Notes: a model not told the origin generated them from the sequence alone. A stretch of 64,000 nucleotides of DNA from Hemibagrus wyckioides (GCF_019097595.1 NC_080720.1:27710852-27774851); one strand, 5' to 3'. Positions 18,328 to 31,930 are shown, counted from the first letter of the stretch. A program made the numbers and translations.

Positions 18328-19288
18328 TATCTTCTAGTATTGCAAAATCTTGGAAATTTTGCAGTGGTACCTTTCCCCAAGTGTTATCTTACATCATGGC
18401 TTCACTCCCCCTCTGAAACCTTTACCCGAAAGAAACAGGGCCGTCAGATGATCAGATTACATAAAAAATCGACCCTCATCCTCATCAGATCAGCGCGGGA
18501 AAGGTCCTGGCTATCCGTCATATCCGATGACCTTAGACGTCATGACACGTTTCTAACCCCTGGCCTTCCTCTTTCACATTCTTGTGCTGCATACTTTTAA
18601 ATAATAAAAACTAAGATTAGTAATAACAGATACAGTGTGTAAGCGATAACACATGTACTAGGAAATACTAAAAAAACAAAAAGGCGGAGCTTAACAAGAT
18701 CACAAATGTTATATAAGCTGAGTGTTTGGGTTTCTGTGTGTCTGGGATACGTCTTAGGTTTTTGAAGACTACTTTTGTGTCTTGTGTGTATATATAGTGC
18801 TGGAAAAAAGTTCTGACCATCAGCAACAGGTGATGGCCTTTCATCTCTTCCCCTCGCTATCTTTCTGTCTGTCTTCAGTTGTCAGTTCTCTTCAGATGGT
18901 CTGCTCTGTGCCCTTTCGCATCTCTGCATCTAGCCACATCTTGTTTCAGCTCTGGTTTTAGCCATATCAAACTCCCCCAAATGACTTCCTGTTTGGCCCG
19001 TCTCTGTGTAGTGCCCTTTGTAGAGAGCTTCAGAATCAGCATCAGTAAGACTGACCCTTGTGGAGTTTGATGTCCTGTGGGATTAGAGAGAAATAGAAAA
19101 AGAAAAGTTTGTCTTCTTCCCTCTGGCTATGGTGAAAACAGTAAAAAAAAATGGAGAAGCATCACATGTGAAAACATCAAATGTCCAGCGTGGAATAAAA
19201 GTGTGCTATTTGTTGTCAACTACAAAGTGGAGATGTGTGAACTTCAAACGACATCTGGCCTGTGTGAACTATTTACACACACAAGCTT

Positions 19289-19323
<35 letters not shown>

Positions 19324-19423
19324 TCCACACACACACACACACACGCATGCTAATTAAGTCAATTTGAGCAGTGTACAGGGTACAAGCCAGCACAGACACA
19401 GACACACTGAGAATGAAAGAGAG

Positions 19424-19458
<35 letters not shown>

Positions 19459-19698
19459 CATACATATAACTTTTTTTTGTGGGAGCCAAATGTCCCCATT
19501 AGGATAGGAATACATGAGACATTGTAGGAACGTTTGGCTGGTGTCCATAAAGACAAGTGCTTTCTAAAAAGAATTATATTTTAAACACTAAAAGAGCCAA
19601 AAGATGTTTTCGGGTACAGAGGTTAAGGTTTATGAGGAGGCATAGCATTACTTAGCATTCCATTCCCTACAAAAGATAATGCTGGATATTTTATGTGC

Positions 19699-19755
<57 letters not shown>

Positions 19756-20040
19756 CAACACCAAAGTACAGTATATCTTCAGAAAGACATTGATTCTGCT
19801 TTCAAGATGTCTGCTATGATTGTTTGAGCCAGGCAACATCCTTTTGTCCGTTTTTATAGAAGTCAGAGACCACATGAGAGACATTACTGAGCAGCTCATT
19901 GTGGTTTGAGGCGAGCATGTGATAATTTAAGCCTGCAGTTTGCATGATGATAAACTAGGGCCTGTAAGCTTTCCTTACTTGATAGCTACATTACCATGTA
20001 GGTCCGGAGAAGCTTAAGACTCAAACCTCAGACACCACAC
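17500..20040. other. Gene-poor stretch with dinucleotide repeats
   Basis: It holds (GA)n 18029-18053, (CT)n 18302-18328, (CA)n blocks 19277-19345, (TG)n 19426-19456 and (GA)n 19700-19748. Small frames here have no recognisable domain or splice context. No gene is supported. Confidence 0.6.
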
Positions 20041-20189
20041 GCGCTGGCTGACTGAGTACATTTGTAGGGTTTTGTTGTTTTTTTTTTTTTTTTCATTTTC
20101 AGATGAACTATTTCTTTCGAGGTTTATGGAGATCTGTGAGATTCAAGAGAGCAATAAAAGCAGATGGGACATATTGTTATAGATATAAT

Positions 20190-20233
<44 letters not shown>

Positions 20234-20515
20234 CTCTGACAAGGGGCACTGTTACAAGGTGAGAGCTTTACTTTTTTTCCCCCAGTAACACCAACCCCAC
20301 AATTATTTTCATTTTTATTTCTTTCATACCGGTTAAATTTTCAACAATTACCTTTTCTTAAAAAAATTTTTTTTATTTAATTCTTTTTTGTTTCGTTTTC
20401 ATATGAGCTATTTCTTTCGAGGCTTATAGAGAGTGTTGCAGTGCTGTGTAAGAGAGGAATAAAAATATATATATATATAATATATATATATAGATATAGA
20501 TTATACAACAACATC

Positions 20516-20557
<42 letters not shown>

Positions 20558-20816
20558 CTCTGGAAAGGTTTCATGATGTGGCTTTGACAGCACTGGTACA
20601 ATGTGAGAGCTTTATTTTTTCCCCAATAACACCAACCCCAGAATTATTTTCATTTAACAAATTTTATTTCGGTTCAATTTTCAACAATTACCTTTTATTT
20701 ATTTATTTATTTATTTATTTTTCATTATTTTTCAGATGAACCTTTCAAGGTTTATGGAGATCTCTGTGATTTGAAGTGATGTTTTAAGAGAGGAATAAAA
20801 GCAGATGGGGCATGCT

Positions 20817-20878
<62 letters not shown>

Positions 20879-20899
20879 CATTATTATTATTATTATTAC

Positions 20900-20947
<48 letters not shown>

Positions 20948-21215
20948 CCTCTCTGACAAGGTGCCATGATGTGGCTTTGACAGCACTGTTACAATGTGAG
21001 AGCTTTATTTTTTTCCAACCCCAGAATTATTTTCATTTTGAATTCTTTTATTTAATTTTTAACCTTTACCTTTTTTATTATTATTATTATTATTTTTTTT
21101 CAGATGAACTATTTCTTTCAAGGTTTATGGAGATCTGTGTGATTTGCAGTGATGTGTAAGAGAGGAATAAAAGCAGATGGGGCATGCTGTTATAGATTAT
21201 ACAACAATAACAACA

Positions 21216-21289
<74 letters not shown>

Positions 21290-21470
21290 CTCTGACACGG
21301 TGCCGTGATGTGGCCTTGATAGCACTATTACAATGTGAGAGCTTCTTATTTTCCAACAACACAAACCCCAGATGCCTTTCAATCTTTTTATACTGGTTCA
21401 ATTTTCAATTATTACCTTTCTTTCTTTCTTTCTTTGTTTTTTTTTAAAGAATGACACGCTGTACATTTTA
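20040..21470. repeat. Tandem array of four ~300-370 bp units carrying (AAT)n
   Basis: Each unit begins T-rich, then CAGATGAACTATTTCTTTC-like, GTTTATGGAGATCTGTG, GAGAGGAATAAAAGCAGATG, an (AAT)n run, TCTCTGACAAGG, then ACAATGTGAGAGCTTTA and a TTTTCAACAATTACCTT end. Units start near 20100, 20400, 20733 and 21102, and a partial end lies at 21370-21420. The units differ mainly in the triplet tract. Confidence 0.9.
20818..20947. repeat. (AAT)n-(ATT)n palindrome
   Basis: About 62 bases of AAT units meet about 67 bases of ATT units at 20879, with one ACT interruption. The two arms are reverse complements and could fold into a long AT hairpin or cruciform. Confidence 0.95.
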
Positions 21471-23690
21471 TTCATAGTTAATGTTGTGGAACTTCCTCTA
21501 AACGAGTCATCATTTGTTATAGCAGCTACATATAAACACTTGTTCCTGATGTTGTTACTATAGAAAAGATGATGGCATTGATGAAATGAAAGAAAGGAGC
21601 TGTAATGCCATTAAAAAAAAACACCTTGTAAAGTCATCATCGTCATCATACGCCAAAACTAACAATAGCATCAAAGAGCGGATATGAGCAGCAAGGCCAG
21701 TGTTCATCAGGATAACATTCTCTCTCTCTCTCTCTCTCTCTCTATGTGATGAGTGTAAGGCAGACCAGTCCACTGGGAAAGTGGGTTAGAGCAGGACAAT
21801 GGCGCCAAACTGGTCTGCAGATTTGTGTATAGAGGAGAGGAAAAAGAGGAAGAAAGCTTTAACTGATATGCTTTGAAGCCTGAGTACTTTGTTTATAATA
21901 GATAAAAGAAGGAATGGTGTGTGTGTGTGTGTGTGTGTGAGTGAGTGAGTGAGTGTTGGTGACAGTTTATTTTAAAGGAAGAAGACTGTCACCACTTTGT
22001 CACTCTAACCTCTTGCTTATCAACACACACACACACACACACACACATCTTGAAGAGGAAGTGTCAGGTTGCCCATTGGCTAATTTGGAAAGCAGAGCTG
22101 CTTTGATGATGTTGATGAAGTAACACTTTTTTCCCCCTCTGGTGATCTCACTGTATTTCCAAAGAACAAAAGCATTAAAATGTGTCCTTCACTACCTCAA
22201 TGGCCTTCCGCATTCTAGCTGTAACAATAGTGGGATTTCCCTCAGCCACCGGTGTAAATATTTTAAGATAATTAATAAACAGTTTACTTTTTTTAAGAAT
22301 GAATTATGGTATAGCTGGTATGTGCTTGAGTTTGGCCCCAAATTCACTGGAGCGCTTTTAATGGTGTTACGTTACTGCTTCTGTTGGAAACACTGCAGTT
22401 TGACCCGAAATGTGACGACTGAGGAATCAGGAGATTAAGAGCTGACCAGTATGTAATTCTGACGTTTCTGAATCTGTCACTCTCAACCGCAACAACATTC
22501 GCTTCAGCATCTCTTCATCTGGCCCATACCAATGAATAACCATATACCTATATCAACACCCTAGAAAACAACAATGATCTGTTTACATTAGTACATGTCC
22601 ATATGTGTAGCATGTTCCATACAAATCCCTGCATGAGCTGTTACTATAGAAACGCAGGAGCGCATTAATATAAACTGCAGCCGGAGCTACTGTCCGAGCC
22701 ACGGCGTTATAGAAAACGAATCCAAAGCTTCTGACAAATCAGAATTGAATATCCAATGAAAGAATGAATGCCTGAGTGATTGTGTTATAACTCATGCTAT
22801 TCCAGCAGTGTAATAGTCTTACTCAAATCATTGCATTAAATAAGAATTGGAACACATTTATTAAAACACTAGCATGCTATGAAGCGTGACAAGTCCTTGG
22901 TTGGATTCTGATATCTCCATTTTCATGCTGCTACGTTTGTGTCAATCAATTCTGAGTTGATCCTGAGAGAAAGCTAAGAAAGAGAGATAGATGGGGGGGG
23001 GAGCATGGCATAGACTAACATGGTGGGTCTCTTCTTGCCCCAGGCGAGTCTTTACTCGAACTCATTCCCTTTTCCCAGGCTGGGACAATTTTCCTGGAAT
23101 TGCTTAACAAAGACAGATTCACTTACATGGCTGTTCCATTAGTTATGGAGTACATGATTATCTGGACATGGCTGCTGGGGATTTGACTGGATCTTCAGAT
23201 TGAAGGTTAAAAAGTAGCTAAAGACGTGAAGTTGTGTAAAAAAAAACTGGTCTCAATCCTCAGTGGACTGGACCACAATTACTGAAAGACCTAAGGACAC
23301 TTTTACTATATGATTAATGTTTTTGTTTCTATGGCAACACTTGATGAAGCTGATGTACGGTATTTCTAAAAGGAGTTTCCAGTGTTAGCACAATGTAAAT
23401 AAAGTGAAGGAAGTAGAACCTGTGAGAGAAGTATATTTTTCACGTATGACATGTTTCTGTTCAACGTGAGAAGTGTAAACTGTGTGAAACTTTATACACT
23501 ACTCTGTGTCTTGGATCGAGTAATCAAGACATCTTTTCTTTGGAATAATGTTCCTGGATGTTCAGAGTTTAATGTCTCTGCCAAAGCCCATGATGAATAA
23601 AAGTTCCTTTTTAATCAGATTTAATTAGTTTGACATTAATAAAAGAAAAAAAAACAAGCTTTAAGAAATCTAAAATAAAATTATGAACTT
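21470..23690. other. Gene-poor stretch
   Basis: Short (CT)n 21719-21743, (TG)n with GAGT units 21919-21955, (CA)n 22024-22048, and one GGAGTTTCCAGTGTTAGC motif at 23371. Otherwise unique sequence with no supportable exon. Confidence 0.5.
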
Positions 23691-25140
23691 GCATCATGAG
23701 TTAAAATACTTATGTTAGCATGTTGGATATTGTTATTTGTGAAAATTCTGCTTTTGTTATGGGTTAAAATCCTTTCAGAAATCGTGTCAGAATAGCTCAG
23801 GTTAGCTAGCTGACTTGTCAGTGAAGACTATATTAATATATTAACTATATTAACTTTTACTAGGAGTCAAAATCCTTTCAGAAAAGTTTTATGCTGTGTT
23901 AGCTAGCTGCCCTGCATAAAATATGTGTAGAGTCTTCATTCAAAGTCTTCATTCATTTCTTTTTTTTTTGTATTGAAATCCTTTCAGAAATCCTGTCATG
24001 TTACCTTCTGTTAGCTAGTTTACCAGCCTTGTCAGTGAAGTTTATGAACTTTTATTACGAGTTTTTAGAAATCCTGTCAGGATACATCATGTTAGCTAGC
24101 TGTTAGCTAGCACTGTCATTGAAGATTGTTAACTTTTATTATGAGTTAAAATCCTTTCAGAATTCCTGTCAGTTAAAATCCTTTCAGAAATCCTCTCATT
24201 TTACCTTGTGTTAGCTAGCTGGATATTATTATTTGCGAGTTAAAATTTCTTCAGGAAGCCTATCATATTACCTCATGTTAGCTGCTAGGATTGTCAGTGA
24301 AGATTATTAACTTTTAAAATCCTTTCAGAATTCCCATCAGGTTTATGTTAGAAAAGTTACCCAACATTATATGTGATATTCTTCATTTTCATGTATTAAA
24401 ATCATTTCAGAAATCCTCTCAGTTTACCTTGTGTTAGCTCGTTGGATATTGTGATTTGATAGCTAACTGGCTAACAATATATGTACAGATTCTTCATTTT
24501 TATGAGTTAGAATCCTTTAAGAAATCATATGACGTTACATTGTGTTAGCTAGCTGGCTAACATTATTTGTGGAAATTCCCCATTTTTAGGAATTAAAAAA
24601 CCTTTTTAGAAAACCTGTCATGTGTTAGCTACCTGACTAGCCCTGTTAGTGAAGATTATAAACTTTTATTATGAGTTAAAATCCTTTCAGAAATCAGTTT
24701 AACTTGTGTTAGCTAGCTTATTTGTAAAAACTCTGCATTTTTATGAATCAAAATCCTTTCAGAAATCCTGTGTTAGCTACCCTTGTCAGTGACGTTTATG
24801 AACATTTATTCTGAATTAAAATTCTTTCAGAATTTAGGAAAAGGAAAAGTCCTGTCAGGTTACCTTGTGTTAGCTATCTGTCTAACATTATTTTTGAAGA
24901 TTATAAACTTTTATCATGAGTCAAAATCCTTTCAGGAATCATGCCAGGTTACTTCATGTTAGCTATCTGGCTAATGTTATTTGCAAAGATTGTGTTTTTT
25001 AGTTATAAATCCTTTCAGAAGTTTTCCAACTAAATGACTAGCATTATCAGTAAAGATTATGAACTTGTATTAAGTGTTAATAATGAGATTACCTCATGTT
25101 AGCTAGCTGGCTAGTTCTCCCAGTGAAGAATATAAACATG
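23690..25140. repeat. Diverged ~95 bp tandem array with GTTAGCTAGCTGG
   Basis: About 14-15 irregular units, each built from AACTTTTATTATGAGTTAAA, ATCCTTTCAGAAATCCTGTC, TTACCTTGTGTTAGCTAG and CTGGCTAACATTATTTGT. Copies differ by many substitutions and deletions, so the array is old. The family is not recognised. Confidence 0.88.
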
Positions 25141-26719
25141 ACTCATAATACTTTTTAATAATGTACTTTTATGCACCAAATAAGATCACATATATCTACC
25201 TGAAAACATGCTAACTATTTCTTTTAACATTAAGTATGATGCAAACACTGAGAGAAAGTTTTGTCTAAGTCACACAACCCCGGTGAGAATCGAACTATCA
25301 GCATTTCAAGGTTCTGAAATAATGATATCGTGCGCTAGACAAAAAATAAAAAAATAAACCCCCTCGTAGGAAATTGAGTCATCAGGATTCACCTGACGTT
25401 CATAAGGGGCCTGTTAGCAGACAGAAACGCACGAATGGGGAGTTTAATAGGGAGTAGAAACACTCAGATTCTCACAGCAGGACTTCTCTGTATGTTATAA
25501 AGCTATAATCCTCAACAGAGTAACATGTACACACACACACACACACACACAGGGTGGGTGTATAAAGAAAAGGCTAGAGAAAAGAGAGAGCGTGATGAAA
25601 AGAAAAGGCGTAAAGAAAGAGAATGAAAAATTGAGAAGGTAAGAATGAGTAAGGACGGAAGGATGGAAGATGGCATGAGAATAGTAAACATTCCTCTAGG
25701 AAAAACCTATTGAAACCAACCATGATAGAAATCACACATATATACGGATCTGCTTTTGAAAGTTTGAACATGTGGCCCGGGTTACAGCGGTTCAGAATAT
25801 TTCTCAATATCTGATCTTATATCACCCTGCATGACACCTGGAAAGCCCTTCATGACATCTGACTTAAATCTGCATAAACATTTACAAAGGCTGCTTCTAA
25901 TAGGCATCAGCTGTAGTATTAAATCCAGTTTAGTCCTTTATTTTGATGCTGAAGTTGAGCGATATGGATTTTTGTTGACATATGTTTGTGTTATGAATTT
26001 CTGGGCTGATTTGTGTTATGATTTGTGTGACAGCTCTTCGTATTTCTGGTATGTCAGATTCAACATCAAACCCCATGCTCAATTTAATTTGGTGTCAGTG
26101 TGTATAACTGTTATTATGGTGTCATGTTGTTTTCATAATAAGCTTATAAATAGCAAAATTACCCAATTTCTTTTTATTGCAGTTGAATGGAAACGCATTG
26201 ATAAAATCCTGAGTATGATTAATGCTTTTGTTTCTTCGGGAACAGCTATGGTAACTTTCAGGGGTAAAGCTGTTCCTTTAAGAATTTAGACACAGTTAAA
26301 GGTTTAGGACAAAGGGTTTTGCAGTTTGTGGATGATGTTCACCATTAAATATAACTATAAATGGATGTTTTGCAAACAGGAAAAGAAAAAAAAAATTAAC
26401 TAAAAAATTATGACAGAATCAAATACAAACATATGAATAGTATCCTTTAAATAGTGAGATTCGTTCTGACGTCTCGGTCTATCATATAAACAAACCCCAC
26501 TCGCTCTTCTCCCTTTCTCCCATGCATGATGTATGTATGTTTACGTATGAGTAATTTTTTCAGCAGTTCATGAAGTGTAGAAATCCCCACATGTGCACAC
26601 ACACTTTATCACTGCATGCTATTAATCATATAAGAACGTCTAAGCTCAGGATGTCTAGGGGGCAGATATGACCTCCAGATGTCGGTAGCGGTGGACTTAT
26701 AGAACAGTAGCACCTGTAA

Positions 26720-26752
<33 letters not shown>

Positions 26753-27595
26753 CACATGTATGAGTCATCCGGTCCTAGTCATGTTACACGTTGGTCATGC
26801 TCTCATCATCGACAGTGCATTTGACCTATTACTGTAGATATGATGTGGGTGATGAGTGGGTCACTCAGTGGGACAGAAACACAAGCAGTGTTGAAGTGCA
26901 GATTTTTGAAAAAAGCAAAAAAAACAAAAACAAAAGAAACATCTCTGTCTGCACCGGTTTTCATTTTGCCATCATTTTTCATTTAGTCTTTTCGCAATCA
27001 GATGTAATGCGAATAAAATGTGCCTGGAGATAAAGCCGGTTTCTTTGAATGGGAAACACATGGGAACAGAAAAGAAGAATTCACTTCTGATAGCGGTTAA
27101 TTTCACTGTGCACTGAATTTATCAGGGTGAACTTCTGTGAATCTGTGATACTAGGAAGTGTAAACGAATAAACAACAAGCGAGTGAGCTGCTATTGATTA
27201 AGCACTGAGGATTGTGTAACTGCTTGATGTTTGGAAGTCCACTGTGAACCTCTTGCTGTAGTCTGAAGACGGAAATAAATTGAAGTTTAAATCAGTTTTA
27301 GTCGTATTTGAGTCATTATTAGATATTAGGGCCTTCACAGATAGGCACAAAGTTGCAAAACATATGGCATCCATTTCTTTACGTCTGCGTATGTAATTTT
27401 GCCATTTGTCATATGGAGTCTGTTCTGAATAAATTTGCCTTTCAGCAGCCACATTTATTCCTCTGTCAGAGGCAGAATCCAATCCAAGTACAGTTGAGCT
27501 AAGCATGTAAAGGTTCAGGGCTGCACTGTTAGCCCCTTTCCAGAGCCCCTTTCTGTTGTTGTACACAAAACACAAGTCATTGAGTTCATATATAT
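25140..27595. other. Gene-poor stretch
   Basis: (CA)n at 25530-25551 and 26724-26750; otherwise unique sequence. An open frame at 25831-26289 (152 codons) has no domain I recognise, no splice or start context, and noncoding-like composition, so it is not called a gene. Confidence 0.5.
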
Positions 27596-27596
27596 A

Positions 27597-27970
27597 TAAA
27601 TATATATTTTTTAAACTAGCTAGCTAACTTGAAGTAACTTCTGAGAGATTTCTAACTCATAAAGATACATACATAATCTCAAAATAAAGACGCACAACTA
27701 AGCCAGCATAATGTAACTTCTGAGGGGATTTTTAACATAAGATCCATAAGATATGATACCTTAAAAAATCCTAAGGGGAATTTTAACTTATGAAACAGTA
27801 AGCTCACGTGAGGTAAACGCCATGACAGGATAATTAACAAAAATGAATAAACATTTCAAATCTTCACAAAGAAAGATAGCTAACATGAGGTAAGCTTGAA
27901 AGATTTCTGAAAGGGGGTAAGGTGAGGTGACCTCTGAAAAATGTATAAATAATCCTCATAATAAACGGAT
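27597..27970. repeat. Inverted relative of the 23.7-25.1 kb array
   Basis: CTAGCTAGCTAACTTGAAG, AACTTCTGAGAGATTTCTAA and CTCATAA-type blocks are reverse complements of the units at 23690-25140. Three or four degraded units are visible. Confidence 0.7.
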
Positions 27971-28188
27971 AAACAACAACTCATAATACATAATAGATAT
28001 GTGTCATGTCTTCAAGACATGTTCGACTGAACCAGTTCAATAAGGTGGATGAGTCAAAGACTGAAAAAGACCAGTTTTATGTAGGGAACCAAGAACTAGC
28101 CAATTTGTGATGTTAAAGTGCTCCAGAATGAATCAATTAGCTCTATATAATTTCCTGTCTGACATATTCATTTTTTAGAAATAATCAA

Positions 28189-29290
28189 TTTAATTCAACA
28201 TTGTATTTGTATAGCACTTTTAACAATGGATATTGTCAGAACCTAAGAATTATACTACAAAAAGTACAAGATTAATATTAGACAAAAAGTTCAAGGTTAA
28301 TATTAGACTTATATTTAAATTTATTTGTATATATCTCTAATGAGCAAGCCTGAGGCGACTGTGGCAAGGAAAAAGTCCCTGAGACAGTAAGAGGAAGAAA
28401 CCTTAAGAGGAGCCAGACTCAAAAGGAAACCTTATCCTCATCTGGGTGACATGGAGAGTGTGAATTACCATAAACACCGGAGAGTGCGATTATAAATGAT
28501 TATAAACTCCAGAGAGTGCAATTATAAATTATTATAAACACTGGAGAGTGTGATTATGAATTATTATAAACACTGAAGAGTGTGATTATAAATTATTATA
28601 AACACTGGAGAGTGTGATTATAAATTATTATAAACACTGAAGAGTATGGTTATGAATTATTATAAACACTGGTGAGTGTGATTATAAATTATTATAAACA
28701 CTGAAGAGTATGGTTATGAATTATTATAAACACTGGTGAGTGTGATTATGAATTATTATAAACACTGGAGAGTGTGATTATAAATTATTATAAACACTGA
28801 AGAGTATGGTTATGAATTATTATAAACACTGGTGAGTGTGATTATAAATTATTATAAACACTGGTGAGTGTGATTATAAATTATTATAAACACTGGAGAG
28901 TGTGATTATAAATTATTATAAACACTGGAGAGTGTGATTATAAATTATTATAAACACTGGAGAGTGTGATTATGAATTATTATAAACACTGGAGAGTGTG
29001 ATTATAAATTATTATAAACACTGGAGAGTGTGATTATGAATTGTTATAAACACTGGAGAGTGTGATTATAAATTATTATAAACACTGGAGAGTGTGATTA
29101 TGAATTATTATAAACACTGGAGAGTGTGATTATGAATTATTATAAACACTGGAGAGTGTGATTATGAATTGTTATAAACACTGGAGAGTGTGATTATGAA
29201 TTGTTATAAACACTGGAGAGTGTGATTATGAATAATGTCCTTTCTACAGTCATATACAGTCAGAGTTGTGTAACCAGGAGCTCCTGAGCA
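28189..29290 (+). repeat. Dispersed repeat with expanded 32-bp minisatellite (~24 units)
   Basis: The left part reads TGTATTTGTATAGCACTTTT, then GAGCAAGCCTGAGGCGACTG, AAGAGGAAGAAACC and CTCATCTGGGTGACATGG, a sequence common in teleost genomes. From 28451 to 29235 a 32-bp unit starting GAGAGTGTGATTATAAATT repeats about 24 times with few changes. The end (TCAGAGTTGTGTAACCAGG) matches the reverse-oriented copies at 33.9 and 36.7 kb. Confidence 0.9.
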
Positions 29291-29577
29291 GCTCATAAAT
29301 TAGCTCAATATCTGAGTTCATTATAGATTGAACACCAACTCCTCCATGCCGAAGCCTTCAGATGCTCAACAGATATACAGCATATGTAGAACGTTATTTT
29401 AGGAGGTTGTTGTTCTTAAATTCCACATGGGGTTAGCATTTTCTCTTTAAATGTCTGAAATCTTCGTGAAGCACATAATCACTGCTCTACATGTGGATTT
29501 TGAATTAAAACATGGTGCTTAAAATGTAATGAATGTGTCAGGTGTGTTATATGTGGGGTATATACTGTAGGGAATTT

Positions 29578-30019
29578 TACACTATACAAAGGTTTTAAGG
29601 TGTGGACACCATACTCTCTCACACATTGAACATCCCATTTCAGATGTAGTCCTTCTCTGCTGTTATAAGAAGCTCCACTCTTGTAGGAAGGCTTTCATTA
29701 GATTATGGAGTGTGGCTATGGGGATTGCTGACCATTCAGCCTTAGAGGCCAGACACTGATGTCTGCGGTGTTTCAGTTCATGCCAAAGGTGTCTGTGCAG
29801 GACACTCGAGTATGTCCACTCTAACCTTGGCAATCCATATTTTTATGGAGATTTCTTTGTGTACAGGTGCACTGGCATGATGGAACATGTTTGGGCCTTT
29901 TAGTTGAAATAAATTGTAATGCTACAGCATACTAAGACAAATTTGCCTCAAAATTTTGAGGAAGGCCCACATATGTGTGTGAAGGTCAGATGTCCACAAA
30001 CGTTTGGCCATATAGTGTA
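29578..30019 (-). mobile_element. Nonautonomous or decayed Tc1-like element
   Basis: The right end, reverse-complemented, reads TACACTATATGGCCAAACG followed by TTTGTGGACATCTGACC. The left end is TACACTATACAAAGG and GTGTGGACACC. Both are typical teleost Tc1-like terminal repeats flanked by TA. The ~440 bp interior holds transposase-derived DNA without a usable frame. Confidence 0.75.
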
Positions 30020-30044
30020 GTATTGATAGAATATAACCTAAATC

Positions 30045-31740
30045 TGTTAAGAGTACTACAGTAGATTTTCAAACAGTGAGAATGGAAAGACTTACATCAG
30101 GTGTTTCCGCTTTCACGCTGGTGGAGTGTTCAAAAAAGAGGCCCTGAGCCCATGGGAGACGTGTGGGATGCTATAGACAGACTGATGTTCCCATATGGCT
30201 TACCTCTGACTGTCTTTTCCTCTTCCTCTCCTGTCTGCATTGAAAATGTGGAGCACCTGTCCTGTAAAACTGTTCTGTTATTCTTCCAATAGCTAAAACC
30301 CTCAACAAAAAAGGCACTTGAATAAAGAAGCGAGAAAAGAGAAGATCCTACTCCATATTGATCCTCGCATTAACACACTAAATCCTCACCGGAACACATG
30401 TCAGGAGCGTGGTGTGTGTTAGATCGATGTTTTTAATAAAAAAGTAGTAAGATGTAGGAAAAGGAGTGTGTGTGTGTGTGTTTGATGGTATCTTTGAGGC
30501 CCGGGGGTGTGTGTTGCATCATTTGGTACACTGATTCATATGCTGGAATGTGAGAGCTTTAGGTGGAGGAAAGGGGAAAAAATCCATCCTTTTTAAAGAT
30601 ACATTTTTTTTTTTTTTTAGATGTCTGAAGAAGCGTTCAAAGAGTGCAGGGAGATGGCGGAAGATGGACCTTACACACTGATCTCTGAGTTCAGACCTTG
30701 GCTTCCTCTTGTTATTGTAAAGGCTGGGATTTGACTAGATGAAGCTGAAACGATCTGTAAAAGAGTGCAGTCGATTCCGGAGCTCAAAGCTGAAAAGTTG
30801 GAAGGGTTAGAAAAGTGCAATGGAAAACAGGAAATAACCGGTTTGAAGTGTCTATAGCGTCATTTGAATGCACAATATGTTCTGATCAGAATGCAGCTAT
30901 CTACTGAGGATTTGTGTGCTCCTTAGATGAATGATGAAATGATTTAAGGCCTGAATATTTAAAACAAGCCTGTTTGGTAGCCATAACATATTTATGTAAC
31001 CAATACCTACTGTGTGGCTTTTTAGTGTGATTATAAGCTAAATATTTTTTTCTGGAACGTGCCATGTGGCATGAATTCAGGGTATGCAGAGTAGTGTGTG
31101 TTAGTAGTCATGAACTGTTGTGGATATCTAGGGCCTGTGGTGTGTGTTGGATTAAGAACCTGCAGTATAGCTTCAGGACCTGGATTGAGTGTGTGTGTTC
31201 ATACACACCTAGGATTTAATATTATTGAACATTAGTGTTTATGCTGTGTATGTGCGTGTTCTAGGTCCTGCAGTATATGTTCAGGGCCTAAAGCTGAAAG
31301 GAGGAGCTACAGTATGTTGAATCCAATCAATACCTCTACGTGCATGAAGGATCTTGGAGCAACTCATCTGCATGTGATGAACATTAGTATGTTCAAAGAC
31401 ACCTTTGGAAAAAAAAAAAGGGGGAAGCTTAATGAATAATGAATCTGTAGCTGATGTCAATTCTAAATGGATTTTAGAATTACAAACAGCATGTAAATCG
31501 TCAGCTCTCAGAAGAGGAACCCCGGTGCTCAGCTGTTGTTTCCTTTCATCTGGCTATAGACTTACTGCTACTGAACGAGAAATGACAGATAGAGTAGAAA
31601 GAAGAGAGCGACGGTGAATATCTCCGACAGCTGGTGCTATATAATGTGTATAATATTAGGCAGGGTATGCTGTAAGTATCTGAATTCTATCAACTGAGCT
31701 GCCGGGTTATTAGATAAACTTTAGTAGTAATTACACTCAC
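30045..31740. other. Unique stretch, no gene seen
   Basis: A short TG run near 30466. The frame starting ATGTCTGAAGAAGCGTTC at 30621, after a T tract ending in AG, looks exon-like for about 110 bases. It has no donor, no homologue I recognise, and is not called. Confidence 0.45.
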
Positions 31741-31859
31741 TGACCATTTTATCAGATGCCATAGGCTGACCTTTTTTTGTGGGGGTTTTTTACCCCTTTA
31801 ATAGGCAATTCTCAGTGGCTATGATTCTACAGCCTGTACTAGCCATGTGTCTTATGTCA

Positions 31860-31930
31860 TACACTGATCAGCCATAACATTAAAACACTGACTGAATACT
31901 GATTATCTTATTACACCACATCATGGCAAC
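31860..31930. mobile_element. Tc1-like terminal repeat remnant
   Basis: ACACTGATCAGCCATAACAT then TAAAACACTGAC and TGATTATCTTATTACA match a teleost Tc1-type end related to, but distinct from, the element at 12580. No body or second end was found. Confidence 0.55.

Noticed and set aside
25831..26289. 152-codon + strand frame
   Set aside because: AT-rich composition, no recognised domain, no splice or promoter context. Likely chance.
28451..29235. CRISPR-like array of 32-bp repeats
   Set aside because: The units are directly adjacent with no unique spacers. It is a minisatellite inside a eukaryotic dispersed repeat.
30621..30732. Possible first exon MSEEAFKECREMAEDG
   Set aside because: It stops after 36 codons without a convincing donor, and no family resemblance was found.
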